34,414 nucleotides of DNA from Gammaproteobacteria bacterium. Its GTDB lineage: Bacteria > Pseudomonadota > Gammaproteobacteria > SZUA-229. The position numbers and the translations under genes were made by a program. Position 1 is the stretch's first letter. Every line of letters begins with the position of its first letter. Shown in pieces: positions 1-8,882 of the stretch. The stretch lies in the NCBI GenBank assembly GCA_022340645.1, contig JAJDNP010000106.1:1-34414 (forward strand), read 5' to 3'. Below the pieces are notes generated by a model, which was given only the letters and a program-made list of their open reading frames with translations, ran no database searches and was not told the origin of the DNA.

Positions 1-295
1 TTCGAGTGCTTATAGTATAAGAAAGAATAGCATGCATCCAGCGTAGCAAATTAAATTAATTACAGCCACAACGAGTTAATTAACAACAGCACGACAAAAA
101 TTATCCAACCAGTGATATGGATAAAATTCAATGGCTGTTCGTATCACGGAATGTTGCTAATTAATCATATGTTTTTTGCAGTGTACTTGTTAAAATCAAC
201 TCCTGCCAGGAAATGACATAACAAACGGGGCCTGTGCTTTCCGTTTATGTGTCAAATGCAGCATTTCCCTATAGATACAGAGTTATTGAACACAA
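1..295. other. Non-coding left edge
   Basis: No convincing coding sequence is seen on either strand. The stretch is AT-rich and precedes the plus-strand sugar-biosynthesis pair, so it presumably holds that operon's promoter. No strong -35/-10 pair stands out, and the ribosome binding site before base 296 is weak (a GAG about 13 bases upstream). Confidence 0.5.
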
Positions 296-1243
296 ATGAG
301 CAAAATAAAAACTGCCGTTTTAGGTGTAGGCTACCTGGGAAAATTTCACGCAGATAAATACGCTGAACTGCCAAACAGTGAACTGATCGCCGTTGTTGAC
401 GCTAACGAAAATACGGCAAAAGCAATTTCTGAAAAGCTGGGGGTAGAAGGCCTCACCGATTACAGCTCACTTCTTGGGAACGTTGATGCAGTCAGCATTG
501 CCGCCCCCACCACTCTGCATTACCAGATTGCAAAAGATTTTTTACGGCACGGCAGCCACGTGTTGATTGAAAAGCCCATTACCGTCACCCTGCAGGAAGC
601 GGACGAACTGATTAAACTGGCTAAAGCCAGAAACAGGCTCATTCAGGTGGGTTTTCTTGAACGATTTAATGCCGCCATCCTGGATCTTGATACCAACAAA
701 GTGAAGCCATTGTTCATTGAATCACACCGCCTTGCGCCCTTCAATCCACGCGCAACCGATGTCAATGTCATCCTTGATTTAATGATCCATGATATCGACA
801 TAATCCTGAATATTGTTGATTCTGATGTTAAGTCCATTGCTGCCTCGGGCACACCCGTGCTAACCAGTTCAACGGACATCGCCAATGTTCGCATCGAGTT
901 CGAAAATGGTGCTGTAGCGAATGTCACCGCCAGCCGCGCCAGCATGAAAACCGAACGTAAAATGCGCCTGTTCCAGCCTGACTCGTGCGTCACCATCGAT
1001 TTTCATAATCGCGTGATGAACGTCTACAGTAAGGGCGATAAGGAAATGTTCCCCGGTATTCCCGAAATCATAACCAAGGAAAGCGTCTATGAAAATAATG
1101 ATGCACTCAAAGCTGAAATTATCGCCTTTCTTGACAGCATTGAAAACAATAAACCCGCCGTGGTAAGTGGTGAAGACGGCCGCAAGGCACTGGCCACGGC
1201 CATCGAAATCTCCAGCCTGTTAAACCAGTCTATTATTAAATAA
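296..1243 (+). CDS. gnnA: Gfo/Idh/MocA-family NAD(P)-dependent sugar dehydrogenase, GnnA-like
   Basis: Seen: 315 residues, full length for the family. An N-terminal Rossmann dinucleotide-binding motif GVGYLGKFHA lies at residues 10-19 and the family's EKP motif at 92-94. The C-terminal alpha/beta substrate domain carries the stretch SHRLAPFNPR followed by DLMIHDIDI. Known: this stretch is typical of the Gfo/Idh/MocA proteins found with lpx genes, of which Acidithiobacillus GnnA oxidises the 3-OH of UDP-GlcNAc. Inference: with the DegT aminotransferase 9 bases downstream it would make UDP-2,3-diamino sugar (UDP-GlcNAc3N) for lipid A with amide-linked acyl chains. WlbA/WbpB-type O-antigen chemistry is the main alternative, since no lpx gene is seen here. 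Family sure, exact substrate not. Confidence 0.88.
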   Translation: MSKIKTAVLGVGYLGKFHADKYAELPNSELIAVVDANENTAKAISEKLGVEGLTDYSSLLGNVDAVSIAAPTTLHYQIAKDFLRHGSHVLIEKPITVTLQEADELIKLAKARNRLIQVGFLERFNAAILDLDTNKVKPLFIESHRLAPFNPRATDVNVILDLMIHDIDIILNIVDSDVKSIAASGTPVLTSSTDIANVRIEFENGAVANVTASRASMKTERKMRLFQPDSCVTIDFHNRVMNVYSKGDKEMFPGIPEIITKESVYENNDALKAEIIAFLDSIENNKPAVVSGEDGRKALATAIEISSLLNQSIIK

Positions 1244-1252
1244 GGTCCTGAC

Positions 1253-2347
1253 ATGAATATCCCAATGGTTGATCTGAAACAGCAGTATGCACAGATCAAA
1301 GATGAACTCAATTCCAGTCTGCTAGCGGCATTAGAAGCAACCCAGTTTATACTTGGTCCAAATGTACAGGCATTTGAAAAAGAAACCGCCGGGTATCTCG
1401 GCGTCAAACATGCGATTGGCGTTGCCTCGGGTACAGACGCCCTGCATCTGGCACTGGCCGCAGCGGGCATTGGCAAGAATGATGAAGTGATCACCACGCC
1501 ATTTACCTTTATCGCCACCGCCGAAGCTATCGCCTATGTCGGCGCCACACCGGTGTTCGTCGATATTAATAAAGATACATTCAACATCGACCTGGAACAG
1601 GTAAAAGCCGCGATTAATGATAAAACCCGCGCGGTTGTCCCGGTGCATCTCTTTGGACAGCCGGTCGACATGCCTGCATTAAAAGCATTGTGCGTAACAA
1701 ATAATCTGAAAATCATTGAAGACTGCGCACAGTCGTTCGGTGCGCACATCGATGGCCAGCAAACCGGCAGTTTTGGTGATGCGGGCGCGTTCAGCTTTTT
1801 TCCCAGCAAGAATCTCGGCTGTTATGGTGATGGCGGCCTGATCTCCACTAATTCAGACAAGATGGCAGAAGATATAAAGGTTTTACGCAACCATGGCTCG
1901 ACAAAACAGTACCATCATTCGGTGATTGGTTATAACAGCCGGCTTGATGAACTTCAGGCCGTGATTCTACGCACCAAGTTAAAACATATTGATGATTATA
2001 ATACCAACCGCCGGCGTGTAGATCAGACCTACAAAGCCATGCTGGCTGATACCGATGTGCAGACGCCGGTTGAAGATGGCGCAGGTTATCACGTGTATCA
2101 TCAATACACCTGCCTGCATCCGCAACGTGACAGGATCATGCAAACATTGCGTGATGCCGGAATTGCATGTGCAATCTACTATCCGATTCCGTTGCATAAA
2201 CAGGAAGTATTCGCAAAAGACTGCGAAAACATGGTATTGCCGGTAACAGAGAACGTGGTTAAAAACTGCTTTTCACTGCCTGTATATCCGGAACTGACCG
2301 AAGATAATATCAGGCTGATAACAGATACCATCAAAACAGCGCTGTAA
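1253..2347 (+). CDS. gnnB: DegT/DnrJ/EryC1/StrS-family PLP sugar aminotransferase, GnnB-like
   Basis: Seen: 364 residues, the usual length. The start has the family signature MVDLKQQY. The substrate/PLP region includes SGTDALHLAL and PVHLFGQP, and EDCAQSFGA holds the cofactor-ring Asp. The Schiff-base lysine is K186 in FSFFPSKNLGCYGDGG, and the tail carries GYNSRLDELQAV. An AAGG ribosome site lies 7 bases before the ATG. The gene follows the dehydrogenase by 9 bases, so they are cotranscribed. Known: members transfer an amino group from glutamate to a nucleotide-linked keto-sugar. Inference: it aminates the 3-keto product of the preceding dehydrogenase, giving UDP-GlcNAc3N (GnnB) or a WbpE/WlbC-type product in the cytoplasm. 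Confidence 0.88.
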   Translation: MNIPMVDLKQQYAQIKDELNSSLLAALEATQFILGPNVQAFEKETAGYLGVKHAIGVASGTDALHLALAAAGIGKNDEVITTPFTFIATAEAIAYVGATPVFVDINKDTFNIDLEQVKAAINDKTRAVVPVHLFGQPVDMPALKALCVTNNLKIIEDCAQSFGAHIDGQQTGSFGDAGAFSFFPSKNLGCYGDGGLISTNSDKMAEDIKVLRNHGSTKQYHHSVIGYNSRLDELQAVILRTKLKHIDDYNTNRRRVDQTYKAMLADTDVQTPVEDGAGYHVYHQYTCLHPQRDRIMQTLRDAGIACAIYYPIPLHKQEVFAKDCENMVLPVTENVVKNCFSLPVYPELTEDNIRLITDTIKTAL

Positions 2348-2355
2348 TAGCATAC

Positions 2356-2428
2356 TGCAGGTGCGAATTTATTCGCATAACCCGGTGCCAACATTCAAAT
2401 TGCTCCAGGCAATTTAGTCGCTCCTGCA
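2356..2428. repeat. Palindromic repeat, TGCAGGTGCGAATT family, copy 1
   Basis: Lies between the convergent aminotransferase and YebC-family genes. The left arm starts TGCAGGTGCGAATTTATTCG and contains the small perfect palindrome TGCGAATTTATTCGCA. The right end is GTCGCTCCTGCA. It is a degenerate version of the 75-bp perfect-armed copy at 21999-22073. It may act as a bidirectional transcript end, though there is no T-tract. Confidence 0.6.
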
Positions 2429-2457
2429 ATTCAATACCACCTGATTAATGTATGCTT

Positions 2458-3180
2458 TTAAAATTCAGCATCATGATAAACGTTCTGTACATCGTCCAGG
2501 TCATTTAGCATGTCCAGAAATTTATTAAACATGACTACGTCTTCACCTGTTATCTGAGTGCTGCCTTTGGGCAGAAACTGGATTTCATCAACCTCAAAAT
2601 CAATTTCGCCAAATTTGTCAGTCAAGGCATTTTTCGCCTTGAAATAATCAGTATGTGGTGCGAATACCGTGATTTTTCCGTCTTCACTTTCAATATCAGT
2701 GACATCAACATCCGCCAGCAGCAATGTTTCAAGCACAGCTTCTTCATCCTCGTCCTCACCCTGGAAAACAAATATACAGGAATGGTCAAACATGTGGCTA
2801 ACCGTGCCTTCGGTGCCAATTTTTGATTTTGTCCTGGTAAAACACTGGCGCACATCACCAAATGTTCGATTGGGATTATCAGTGAGGCAGTCAACAATGA
2901 CCATACAGCCGCCTGGCCCAAAACCTTCATATCGCGCCACGGAAAAGTCTTCACCGCCACCGCCCTGGGCCTTATTTATCGCTTTTTCAATGACATGGCC
3001 TGGCACCTGGTCCTTTTTTGCTCTTTCTATCCAGCCGCGCAGCGCCAGGTTGCCTGCCGGGTCAGTGCCCCCCTCTTTCGCGCACATATAGATAACCCGG
3101 CCATACTTACTGTAGACTTTGGCCTTGGCATCAGATGTTTTTGCGATTGACTCTTTACGGTTTTGATAGGCTCTGCCCAT
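2458..3180 (-). CDS. YebC/PmpR/TACO1-family protein (YeeN/VCA0006-type paralogue)
   Basis: Seen: about 240 residues from [15 protein letters not shown]. An upstream in-frame ATG at 3207 is less likely, because family members begin MGR. Conserved blocks are AKVYSKYGR, the helical region [18 protein letters not shown], the loop [35 protein letters not shown] and [11 protein letters not shown], with an acidic C-terminal third ending [12 protein letters not shown]. Known: the family has three alpha/beta domains; members have been described as DNA-binding regulators and, more recently, as factors that help ribosomes on difficult peptides. This sequence matches the second gammaproteobacterial paralogue rather than the YebC next to ruvC. 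It stands alone here, so its partner and target are unknown. Confidence 0.92.
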   Translation of the reverse strand: MGRAYQNRKESIAKTSDAKAKVYSKYGRVIYMCAKEGGTDPAGNLALRGWIERAKKDQVPGHVIEKAINKAQGGGGEDFSVARYEGFGPGGCMVIVDCLTDNPNRTFGDVRQCFTRTKSKIGTEGTVSHMFDHSCIFVFQGEDEDEEAVLETLLLADVDVTDIESEDGKITVFAPHTDYFKAKNALTDKFGEIDFEVDEIQFLPKGSTQITGEDVVMFNKFLDMLNDLDDVQNVYHDAEF

Positions 3181-3439
3181 AACCCTGCTGCTCCATAAAC
3201 ATGACAAAGCTGCAAAGTTTACAGTTAAGTCTCAATATTTGAAATATTTACACTGCTAACATTGCAATCAAGCATAATGTTACGTCCCACAAAGCGCAAT
3301 ACATTCTGGTATAAAATGATATTAACTAATTTTACTCTGCAATACTGATCATCAGTCTCCACCACGTTATCCGCCATGGTTTTATTCGGCTATACTGGAA
3401 CTCAAATAAACAACTACAGCCCTAAACAGAGAAACAATA

Positions 3440-4096
3440 ATGAGTAATGATACTAATGTAACCTGGCATGAGAGCAGCGTCTCACGTCAAATGCGAGAAA
3501 AACGCAACGGTCATAAAGGCTGTGTTATCTGGTTTACCGGATTAAGCGGTTCTGGCAAAAGCACCGTTGCCAATACGCTCGATCATAAACTTTACCATGC
3601 CGGATACCACAGTGTTGTACTGGATGGCGACAATGTCAGGCACGGACTCAATGCCGGGCCCGGAATGTTGAAGGCAACACATGGGGAAGAATTTTCCAAT
3701 CGCTTTGGACTGGGATTTTCCGCGATAGACAGGGAAGAAAATATTCGCCGCATCGGCGCTGTCGCAGATATTTTCGCACGGACTGGAATTATTGCGCTTA
3801 CCGCCTTTATCAGCCCGTATCGCATTGACCGCGACAAGGTGCGAAATACATTAAACCCGGGAGAATTTATTGAAGTCTTTGTCGATGCGCCGCTGGAGGT
3901 ATGTGAACAACGGGACCCAAAAGGATTATATAAAAAAGCCAGGGCCGGAGAAATTAAAGGTTTTACCGGTATTGACGACCCGTATGAAGAACCCCTGGCA
4001 CCGGAACTTGTTCTGCAATCTGCGACAAAGACCCCTGACATACTTGCGGATGAGATTATTAGCTTTTTAACAGATAAAGGCATTATTCATGCTTGA
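3440..4096 (+). CDS. cysC: Adenylyl-sulfate (APS) kinase CysC
   Basis: Seen: 218 residues. Walker A is GLSGSGKST (residues 34-42), the APS/Mg site DGDNVRHGLN is at 62-71, then GFSAIDREENIRRIG, TAFISPYRIDRD, and EVFVDAPLEVCEQRDPKGLYKKARAGEIKGFTGIDDPYEEP. These cover the whole family signature. Reaction: ATP + adenylyl sulfate gives PAPS. Odd: about 15 extra residues (roughly 72-88, MLKATHGEEFSNRF) sit between HGLN and LGFS, where E. coli CysC continues directly into LGFS. The gene is not next to cysDN or cysH, so it may serve sulfation or a dispersed assimilation pathway. TATACT at 3391-3396 could be a -10 box, but its -35 is poor. Confidence 0.95.
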   Translation: MSNDTNVTWHESSVSRQMREKRNGHKGCVIWFTGLSGSGKSTVANTLDHKLYHAGYHSVVLDGDNVRHGLNAGPGMLKATHGEEFSNRFGLGFSAIDREENIRRIGAVADIFARTGIIALTAFISPYRIDRDKVRNTLNPGEFIEVFVDAPLEVCEQRDPKGLYKKARAGEIKGFTGIDDPYEEPLAPELVLQSATKTPDILADEIISFLTDKGIIHA

Positions 4097-4484
4097 TTCA
4101 CTATCTCAGAATATTAGCAAATACTGTATTTTTTTAGTGAAACAACAATAATGTCAACTGAACGATAACGAAACATGTCTGTTTAGATATTCCGTGTATC
4201 TTAAAGCATATTATTAACACTTCTCCGCGATCTGACAGCCGCGATATAGCGGCGCAAGCCAGTGTACATCGCAAGCTGTGATGCAGAAATGGGCCAAATG
4301 GTTGGTTTTCACCCTGCTGTTAAACATGTCCAAATACTGTGGCTGATTAATCAGGCAGGCGTAGCCCTGCCACATAAACCTTACACTTGGTCACTTTATA
4401 ACATCATAAATTTGTAACACAATTATCGCTGATTAATATTATTATGCAGTCAGGAATACAGAATAATGGTTTCTGGAGAGAATT
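4097..4484. other. Gene-free intergenic stretch with hairpins
   Basis: No credible ORF. It holds a hairpin-capable segment at 4338-4384, with TGTGGC and GCCACA at its ends, the palindrome TGATTAATCA inside, and a GGCAGG/CCTGCC stem. A CCGC/GCGG mini-stem lies near 4250. No terminator-type T-tract follows the kinase gene. A GGAGAG ribosome site for the next gene is at the right end. Confidence 0.5.
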
Positions 4485-4892
4485 ATGACTAGCACAGCAA
4501 ACGCACATATTGATTTCGCAGACACTGATAATAGCCACCAGTCACGCAGGATCGACCTGTTATCCGCCTGGTTGTTTGGCAAAGTGAATACAGATTGTGT
4601 ATTGGCCAATATATCCAGATATGGTGCGGCAGTACTAATCCCGATTCAGGAAAATAACCCAGCCGAAACTCTTGAGCTGATAATAATGTCGCCTGAGAAC
4701 CAGCAAGAAATTTTCATCAAAATATGCGCGCAATTGCGCTGGATCGATATTAAGTATTCTAAAAAATATAAAAAAGCTGGTCTGGAGTTTCAAAATGCTG
4801 ATCTGCTAAATCATCACACCGTAGACTCGATAATGGAATATTTCAGCAGGCAGAAAAGAACAGACATTAAATGCAATTTGCTCAATTGCTGA
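4485..4892 (+). CDS. Small PilZ-like domain protein
   Basis: Seen: 135 residues, cytoplasmic, no signal peptide. The pattern QSRRIDLLSAWLFG ... VLANISRYGAAVLIP ... QLRWIDIKYSKKYKKAGLEFQN follows the PilZ layout: an N-terminal arginine pair, then a (D/N)xSxxG-like turn, then beta strands ending in an aromatic. The canonical motif is degenerate here, with NISRYG in place of DxSxxG. A GGAGAG ribosome site precedes the ATG. Known: PilZ domains bind cyclic di-GMP and act as single-domain effectors. Inference: a c-di-GMP receptor or a non-binding PilZ relative. It stands alone with long gaps on both sides, so no target is suggested. Confidence 0.6.
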   Translation: MTSTANAHIDFADTDNSHQSRRIDLLSAWLFGKVNTDCVLANISRYGAAVLIPIQENNPAETLELIIMSPENQQEIFIKICAQLRWIDIKYSKKYKKAGLEFQNADLLNHHTVDSIMEYFSRQKRTDIKCNLLNC

Positions 4893-5196
4893 ACAAACAT
4901 CCATCAACAATGTATGCTATCTAAAAAGCCGATATTTATATTGGCTGAAACTCGCTATCATTTGCTTTCACCTAAGGCAACTCTGATTAATTATTTTTAG
5001 CCGGTGCGGAAAGTGTCGTCATTAAAATGCAACGACAATAGAGTTTTTCTTTGAAATCCAGGCTCTGGCAAGAGCAGCATTAAATCATTACAATTCCTTA
5101 TCAGCCTTAAGGCATTTAATAATTGATTTAAATGGCCAGATGATTATATTAGAGTTCTCAGGGCTCATAAAAAAATACACCACTACAAAACTATAA
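4893..5196. other. Gene-free stretch with one hairpin
   Basis: About 300 bases without an ORF. A 9-bp stem (one G-T pair) at 4927-4946, arms AGCCGATAT and ATATTGGCT, is preceded by AAAAA. On the minus strand it would look like a short terminator, but no minus-strand gene is seen to use it. The remainder is AT-rich and may contain the promoter of the downstream membrane protein gene. Confidence 0.4.
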
Positions 5197-6657
5197 ATGA
5201 AATCTTTAAGCCAGTTTATTTCACATTCATTCGAAATCTCTGAGGAGCATCTGTTAACCAGCTGGCTGTTTATAAAACTGCTGGCAATAATTTACTTTAT
5301 TGCCTTTTTATCCCTGGCTGTGCAAATCCCCGGCCTGGTTGGACCAAATGGCATCATGCCACTACAGGAGCAGCTGGATTACGCCTTTGAGCAAAATGGT
5401 TACTGGGCATTCCTCTATATGCCGACCGTGTTCTGGGTCAATTCAGGCGATATAGCTCTGCAGTTAGTGTCATATGCAGGATGTTTTTTATCTGTTGCCC
5501 TGTTTTTCGGCTACAGCGAAAGAAAAATCCTGATCATATTATTTATCCTGTATCTTTCGCTGTTTCATGCCGGCCAGACATTCTTAACGTTCCAGTGGGA
5601 CACCCTGTTAATGGAGGCAGGTTTCCTGGCAATTTTCCTCACTGCCGGCCCAAGCCACCTGTTGATATTTTTATTTCACTGGCTGCTGTTTCGCCTGCGG
5701 TTTATGTCCGGACTTGCAAAACTACTGACGGAAGACCCCTCATGGGCCAACCTGACAACCCTGAATTATTACTTTGAAACACAGCCACTGCCGCACGTCG
5801 GTTCCTGGTATTTCAATCAGCTGCCCGAATGGCTGTTACAGGCCGGCGTCCTCTTTACTTTTTTTACCGAACTGATTGTGCCGTTTTTTATTTTTCTACC
5901 GCGGAAATTCAGGATTTTTGCGGCAGTTATAACAATATTTATGCAGCTGCTGATTATCGCCAGCAGCAATCATAACTGGATAAATTTGCTTACTATCGTA
6001 CTGTGTCTGTTTGTGCTGGATGACAGAATAATCAGAAAAATAATGCCCGGCTTTCTGTTGCCGGCCAACCTTAAAAAATACAGCGGCGACAGTAAACTCA
6101 CCCGCGCACTTCCAGTTTTTGCCGTACTGATTATCACCAGCAGTGTCGCCACATTTCTTAATATAACCATTGGCGATAAAATACCTGGCGCTATTCAGCA
6201 ATATACCTACCTGGTTCGATCATGGGGTATTGGCCATGCATATCACATATTTCCAACCATGCAGACCGAGCGCCAGGAACTGCAGATAGAAGGCTCATAC
6301 GATGGCAAGGAATGGAAGGCTTACCAGTTTAAATATAAACCCGGACCGCTGAGCCAGGCGCCAAAATTCAATGTTCCTCATCAGCCGCGGCTGGACTGGA
6401 TGATGTGGTTTGTGCCGCCACGCAATCCCGAGTTTATGTACTTCTTTGGCCGGTTTCTTGACAGGCTGGAACAGGGATCGCCCCAGGTACTGGACCTGTT
6501 AGATTACAATCCATTCGGGGACAAACCGCCGAAATACACCAGGGTACTGGCTTTTAAATACGAATTTACCAATTTTGAAGAAAGACGGGAAACGGGAAAC
6601 TGGTGGAAGTATGAGTACTTAGGTGAATTTCCCAATGTCAGGCCGAGAAGACCATAA
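5197..6657 (+). CDS. Lipase maturation factor (LMF1/LMF2)-family membrane protein
   Basis: Seen: 486 residues, with about eight hydrophobic segments between residues 20 and 330, then a soluble C-terminal domain. Family landmarks are FLTFQWDTLLMEAGFLAIFL, RFMSGLAKLLTEDPSWANL followed by YYFETQPLPHVGSWYFNQLP, and in the C-terminal domain LQIEGSYDGKEWKAYQFKYKPG, PHQPRLDWMMWF, LLDYNPFGDKPP and NWWKYEYLGEFP. Known: the vertebrate members are ER proteins needed for lipoprotein-lipase folding; bacterial members are common but uncharacterised. Location would be the inner membrane with the C-terminal domain on one side. It is followed 18 bases later by the glycosylase gene on the same strand, probably cotranscribed. 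No lipase gene is adjacent. Confidence 0.88.
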   Translation: MKSLSQFISHSFEISEEHLLTSWLFIKLLAIIYFIAFLSLAVQIPGLVGPNGIMPLQEQLDYAFEQNGYWAFLYMPTVFWVNSGDIALQLVSYAGCFLSVALFFGYSERKILIILFILYLSLFHAGQTFLTFQWDTLLMEAGFLAIFLTAGPSHLLIFLFHWLLFRLRFMSGLAKLLTEDPSWANLTTLNYYFETQPLPHVGSWYFNQLPEWLLQAGVLFTFFTELIVPFFIFLPRKFRIFAAVITIFMQLLIIASSNHNWINLLTIVLCLFVLDDRIIRKIMPGFLLPANLKKYSGDSKLTRALPVFAVLIITSSVATFLNITIGDKIPGAIQQYTYLVRSWGIGHAYHIFPTMQTERQELQIEGSYDGKEWKAYQFKYKPGPLSQAPKFNVPHQPRLDWMMWFVPPRNPEFMYFFGRFLDRLEQGSPQVLDLLDYNPFGDKPPKYTRVLAFKYEFTNFEERRETGNWWKYEYLGEFPNVRPRRP

Positions 6658-6675
6658 AATACTGCCAGTAAACTG

Positions 6676-7359
6676 ATGCCTGCGGTTAAAACAGCCTTTT
6701 TCAACCGTGATGCCTGCCTGATCGCGCAACAGTTGCTGGGAAAAATTATCCGCAGAAAATACCGGGGACACTGGCTGGCGGCACGGATTATAGAAACCGA
6801 AGCCTATTACCTGGATGAAAAAGCCAGTCATGCCTCGCTTGGATACACAGAAAAACGCAAAGCCCTGTTCATGCCGGCGGGTACGATTTACATGTATTAC
6901 GCCAGGGGTAAAGATTCACTCAACGTAAGCTGTAAAGGCAAAGGCAACGCGGTATTAATAAAATCCGCCTACCCGTTCGCCGATCACTCCATTCATGGCA
7001 GCTCGCTGCAGGCCACGATAAAAATCATGCAGCAACTCAACCCGGCTGCCTCGGGCGGTCCGCGACCCATCGGCAACCTGTGTAAGGGACAAACCTTATT
7101 ATGCCAGTCGCTTGATCTGAAAGTTAAAGAATGGGACCAGAAGCAGTTCGACGAAAATAACTTTTTTATTGATGACGTTAATATAAAACCGGTTAAAATT
7201 ATCCAGACCACGCGGCTGGGCATCCCCACTGGCAGGGATGAACACCTGCCATATCGCTTTATTGATTATGGCTTCGCCCGCTACTGTACCAGTAATCCGC
7301 TAACCCGGCGCAATATGGTTGAAAATACACACTATACAATATCGCCACCTCCTCATTAA
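6676..7359 (+). CDS. mpg: 3-methyladenine DNA glycosylase, AAG/MPG family
   Basis: Seen: 227 residues. FFNRDACLIAQQLLGKII opens the domain; the active-site stretch IIETEAYY (40s) contains the predicted catalytic Glu (E42) and stacking Tyr (Y44); then SHASLGYTEKRKALFMPAGTIYMYYARG and LNVSCKGKGNAVLIKSA follow, with NLCKGQTLL and RLGIPTGRD later. Role: hydrolyses the N-glycosyl bond of alkylated purines to start base-excision repair. The length and motif order match bacterial AAG-type enzymes rather than AlkA or Tag. It lies directly downstream of the LMF-family gene. The proteins have no known functional link, so cotranscription may be incidental. Confidence 0.93.
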   Translation: MPAVKTAFFNRDACLIAQQLLGKIIRRKYRGHWLAARIIETEAYYLDEKASHASLGYTEKRKALFMPAGTIYMYYARGKDSLNVSCKGKGNAVLIKSAYPFADHSIHGSSLQATIKIMQQLNPAASGGPRPIGNLCKGQTLLCQSLDLKVKEWDQKQFDENNFFIDDVNIKPVKIIQTTRLGIPTGRDEHLPYRFIDYGFARYCTSNPLTRRNMVENTHYTISPPPH

Positions 7360-7417
7360 TCAAGATAATCCATATTTCACTGGATCGCTTCAGAAATTAA
7401 TTAATCATTAAGCTACA

Positions 7418-8623
7418 TCAAAACCTGAACCCGGCCTGTAGAAAACCACCAAGTGAATGTTCAGTATAGGTTGCGGCAATATCCAGGTTGAAACCCAGCC
7501 AGAAACCGACACCCGCTGTTAATGCTGTATTTTTTGCACCATCAGGAATATCACTTGCCACATTCTTCCTTGCGCCAATACGTAACTGAGCGTAATCAAA
7601 GGCATTGAATTCCGCGCCGACGGCGAGATACTGCGTTTTAAGGTCGCCAAACGTCGGGTTAGCAAGCAATGGTTTATTTTCAGTCAGGTCATAATCAACA
7701 GCTGCGGTAAGAAAACGGCTATGATATGCAACACCTAGTCGTGCATTTGTATCAAAGTTTAATGTTTGACCGCCGATGTTAAACTCGTCTGTAAGCAGAT
7801 TACGTATATTTAAACCCAGGCGCCAGGATTCAGACAGCTCAATTGCCGCACCTAAATCAAAAGAAGTAAATCTCCCCACATCAGATCTTATTCCGTTATC
7901 AATGGTATCGCTTACGTTGTCTATATACAGAATTGACTCTGAATAGGTGTATGACTGCAGGTCAACAATTTTTGGTTTTATGCCAATTGATATTTTTCTA
8001 TGGTAGAGCTCGAAGTCCTTGGCAAATGACAGACCGAATTCGGTTGCCAGCACGCCTTCCAGGTTCAGTATATTTTTCGTGTTGCTCGTTACTTCAGATT
8101 CAAACTGCACCAGGTCACAGCCTGGATCAACATTTAAATGACAGGCCAGATCAGTGACCGTGCCTGCGCCGATTGCATCCGCACGAATACTGATCGCCAT
8201 GGCAAATGATTCAAAGGCCATACCCATCGCCGCGAGCGCCGATACATCGCCAGCAATATCCTTACCCTCGACATCGTAAGTAATGTCTGACATCTGCTGC
8301 AGGGCGGCAATTTGTTCCGGACTCGCGGGTACAGCTGCCTGATAAAGGTTATACGCGTCCTGATAATCATCAATATCGGATTTCAGGTCATCGTTATCTC
8401 TCACAAACACTCCAAGACCTATCAGCAGTGAAAAATCATCACCAGGCCGCTGGTTGGTTAGCATTGCCGGGTTAGCCCATGCTGCAGTAGCAAGGTCTGC
8501 GGTAGCGACTGCAACACCGCCCATACCTAAAGAGCGGCCTTCAAAAGCAAATGGAATAGCACCTGCGTTTTGCGAAAGCACAGACAACGCGACAACTGAT
8601 AAAATCCTGTTTTTAATATTCAT
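7418..8623 (-). CDS. TraF_2-type outer-membrane beta-barrel protein
   Basis: Seen: about 401 residues starting MNIKNRILSV. A GAGAAGG sequence precedes this ATG, and the start gives a clean signal peptide ending NAGA; the in-frame ATG at 8662 would place 13 residues before it and is rejected. After the signal comes IPFAFEGRSLGMGGVAVATADLATAAWANPAML, the signature of proteins annotated as conjugal transfer protein TraF (TraF_2) and of FadL-like barrels. Alternating strands run to a C-terminal phenylalanine (GGFLQAGFRF), as expected for BAM insertion. Despite the family name there is no conjugation gene nearby. A hydrophobic-substrate transporter role is possible but unproven. It converges on the glycosylase gene. 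Confidence 0.82.
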   Translation of the reverse strand: MNIKNRILSVVALSVLSQNAGAIPFAFEGRSLGMGGVAVATADLATAAWANPAMLTNQRPGDDFSLLIGLGVFVRDNDDLKSDIDDYQDAYNLYQAAVPASPEQIAALQQMSDITYDVEGKDIAGDVSALAAMGMAFESFAMAISIRADAIGAGTVTDLACHLNVDPGCDLVQFESEVTSNTKNILNLEGVLATEFGLSFAKDFELYHRKISIGIKPKIVDLQSYTYSESILYIDNVSDTIDNGIRSDVGRFTSFDLGAAIELSESWRLGLNIRNLLTDEFNIGGQTLNFDTNARLGVAYHSRFLTAAVDYDLTENKPLLANPTFGDLKTQYLAVGAEFNAFDYAQLRIGARKNVASDIPDGAKNTALTAGVGFWLGFNLDIAATYTEHSLGGFLQAGFRF

Positions 8624-8758
8624 AACCTTCTCGCTAAATAGGTTTACCGTGGGGTACTGCACATATTCATTAATTTATAAAAAGCATATATCAAACAAAA
8701 CCATTTACCACCTATCCTGTTAATATTATTAACCCGGCGATAATATATGTCGCATTCA

Positions 8759-8855
8759 GGGTTACAAAAAAATGCCGGATCAAGGCGCGGCTTGCAGTTA
8801 ATGGTTATTCCATTGGCAAAAGCCGCAACGCGGAGCCGGCATTTTCTTGTAACCC
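8759..8855. repeat. 97-bp imperfect palindrome A
   Basis: The arms 8759-8778 (GGGTTACAAAAAAATGCCGG) and 8836-8855 pair over 19 of 20 bases. Inside, GCGGCTT pairs with AAGCCGC, and the centre AATGGTTATTCCATT is a 5-bp stem with a 5-base loop. It can form a long cruciform or hairpin. No target-site duplication is visible at its ends. Confidence 0.8.
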
Positions 8856-8882
8856 CTAACCATTTGATATTGAACAAGAAAG

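Noticed and set aside
4927-4946. Hairpin as a terminator of the PilZ-like gene
   Set aside because: No T-run follows on the plus strand; only the minus strand has one, and no minus-strand gene reads into it.
7418-8623. TraF-named protein as evidence of a conjugative element
   Set aside because: The family name is historical; no other transfer genes are present and the protein is a FadL-like barrel.
8759-8855. Palindrome A as an attC site
   Set aside because: Its ends are GGGTTAC/GTAACCC without RYYYAAC/GTTRRRY boxes, and the arms are too perfect for attC.
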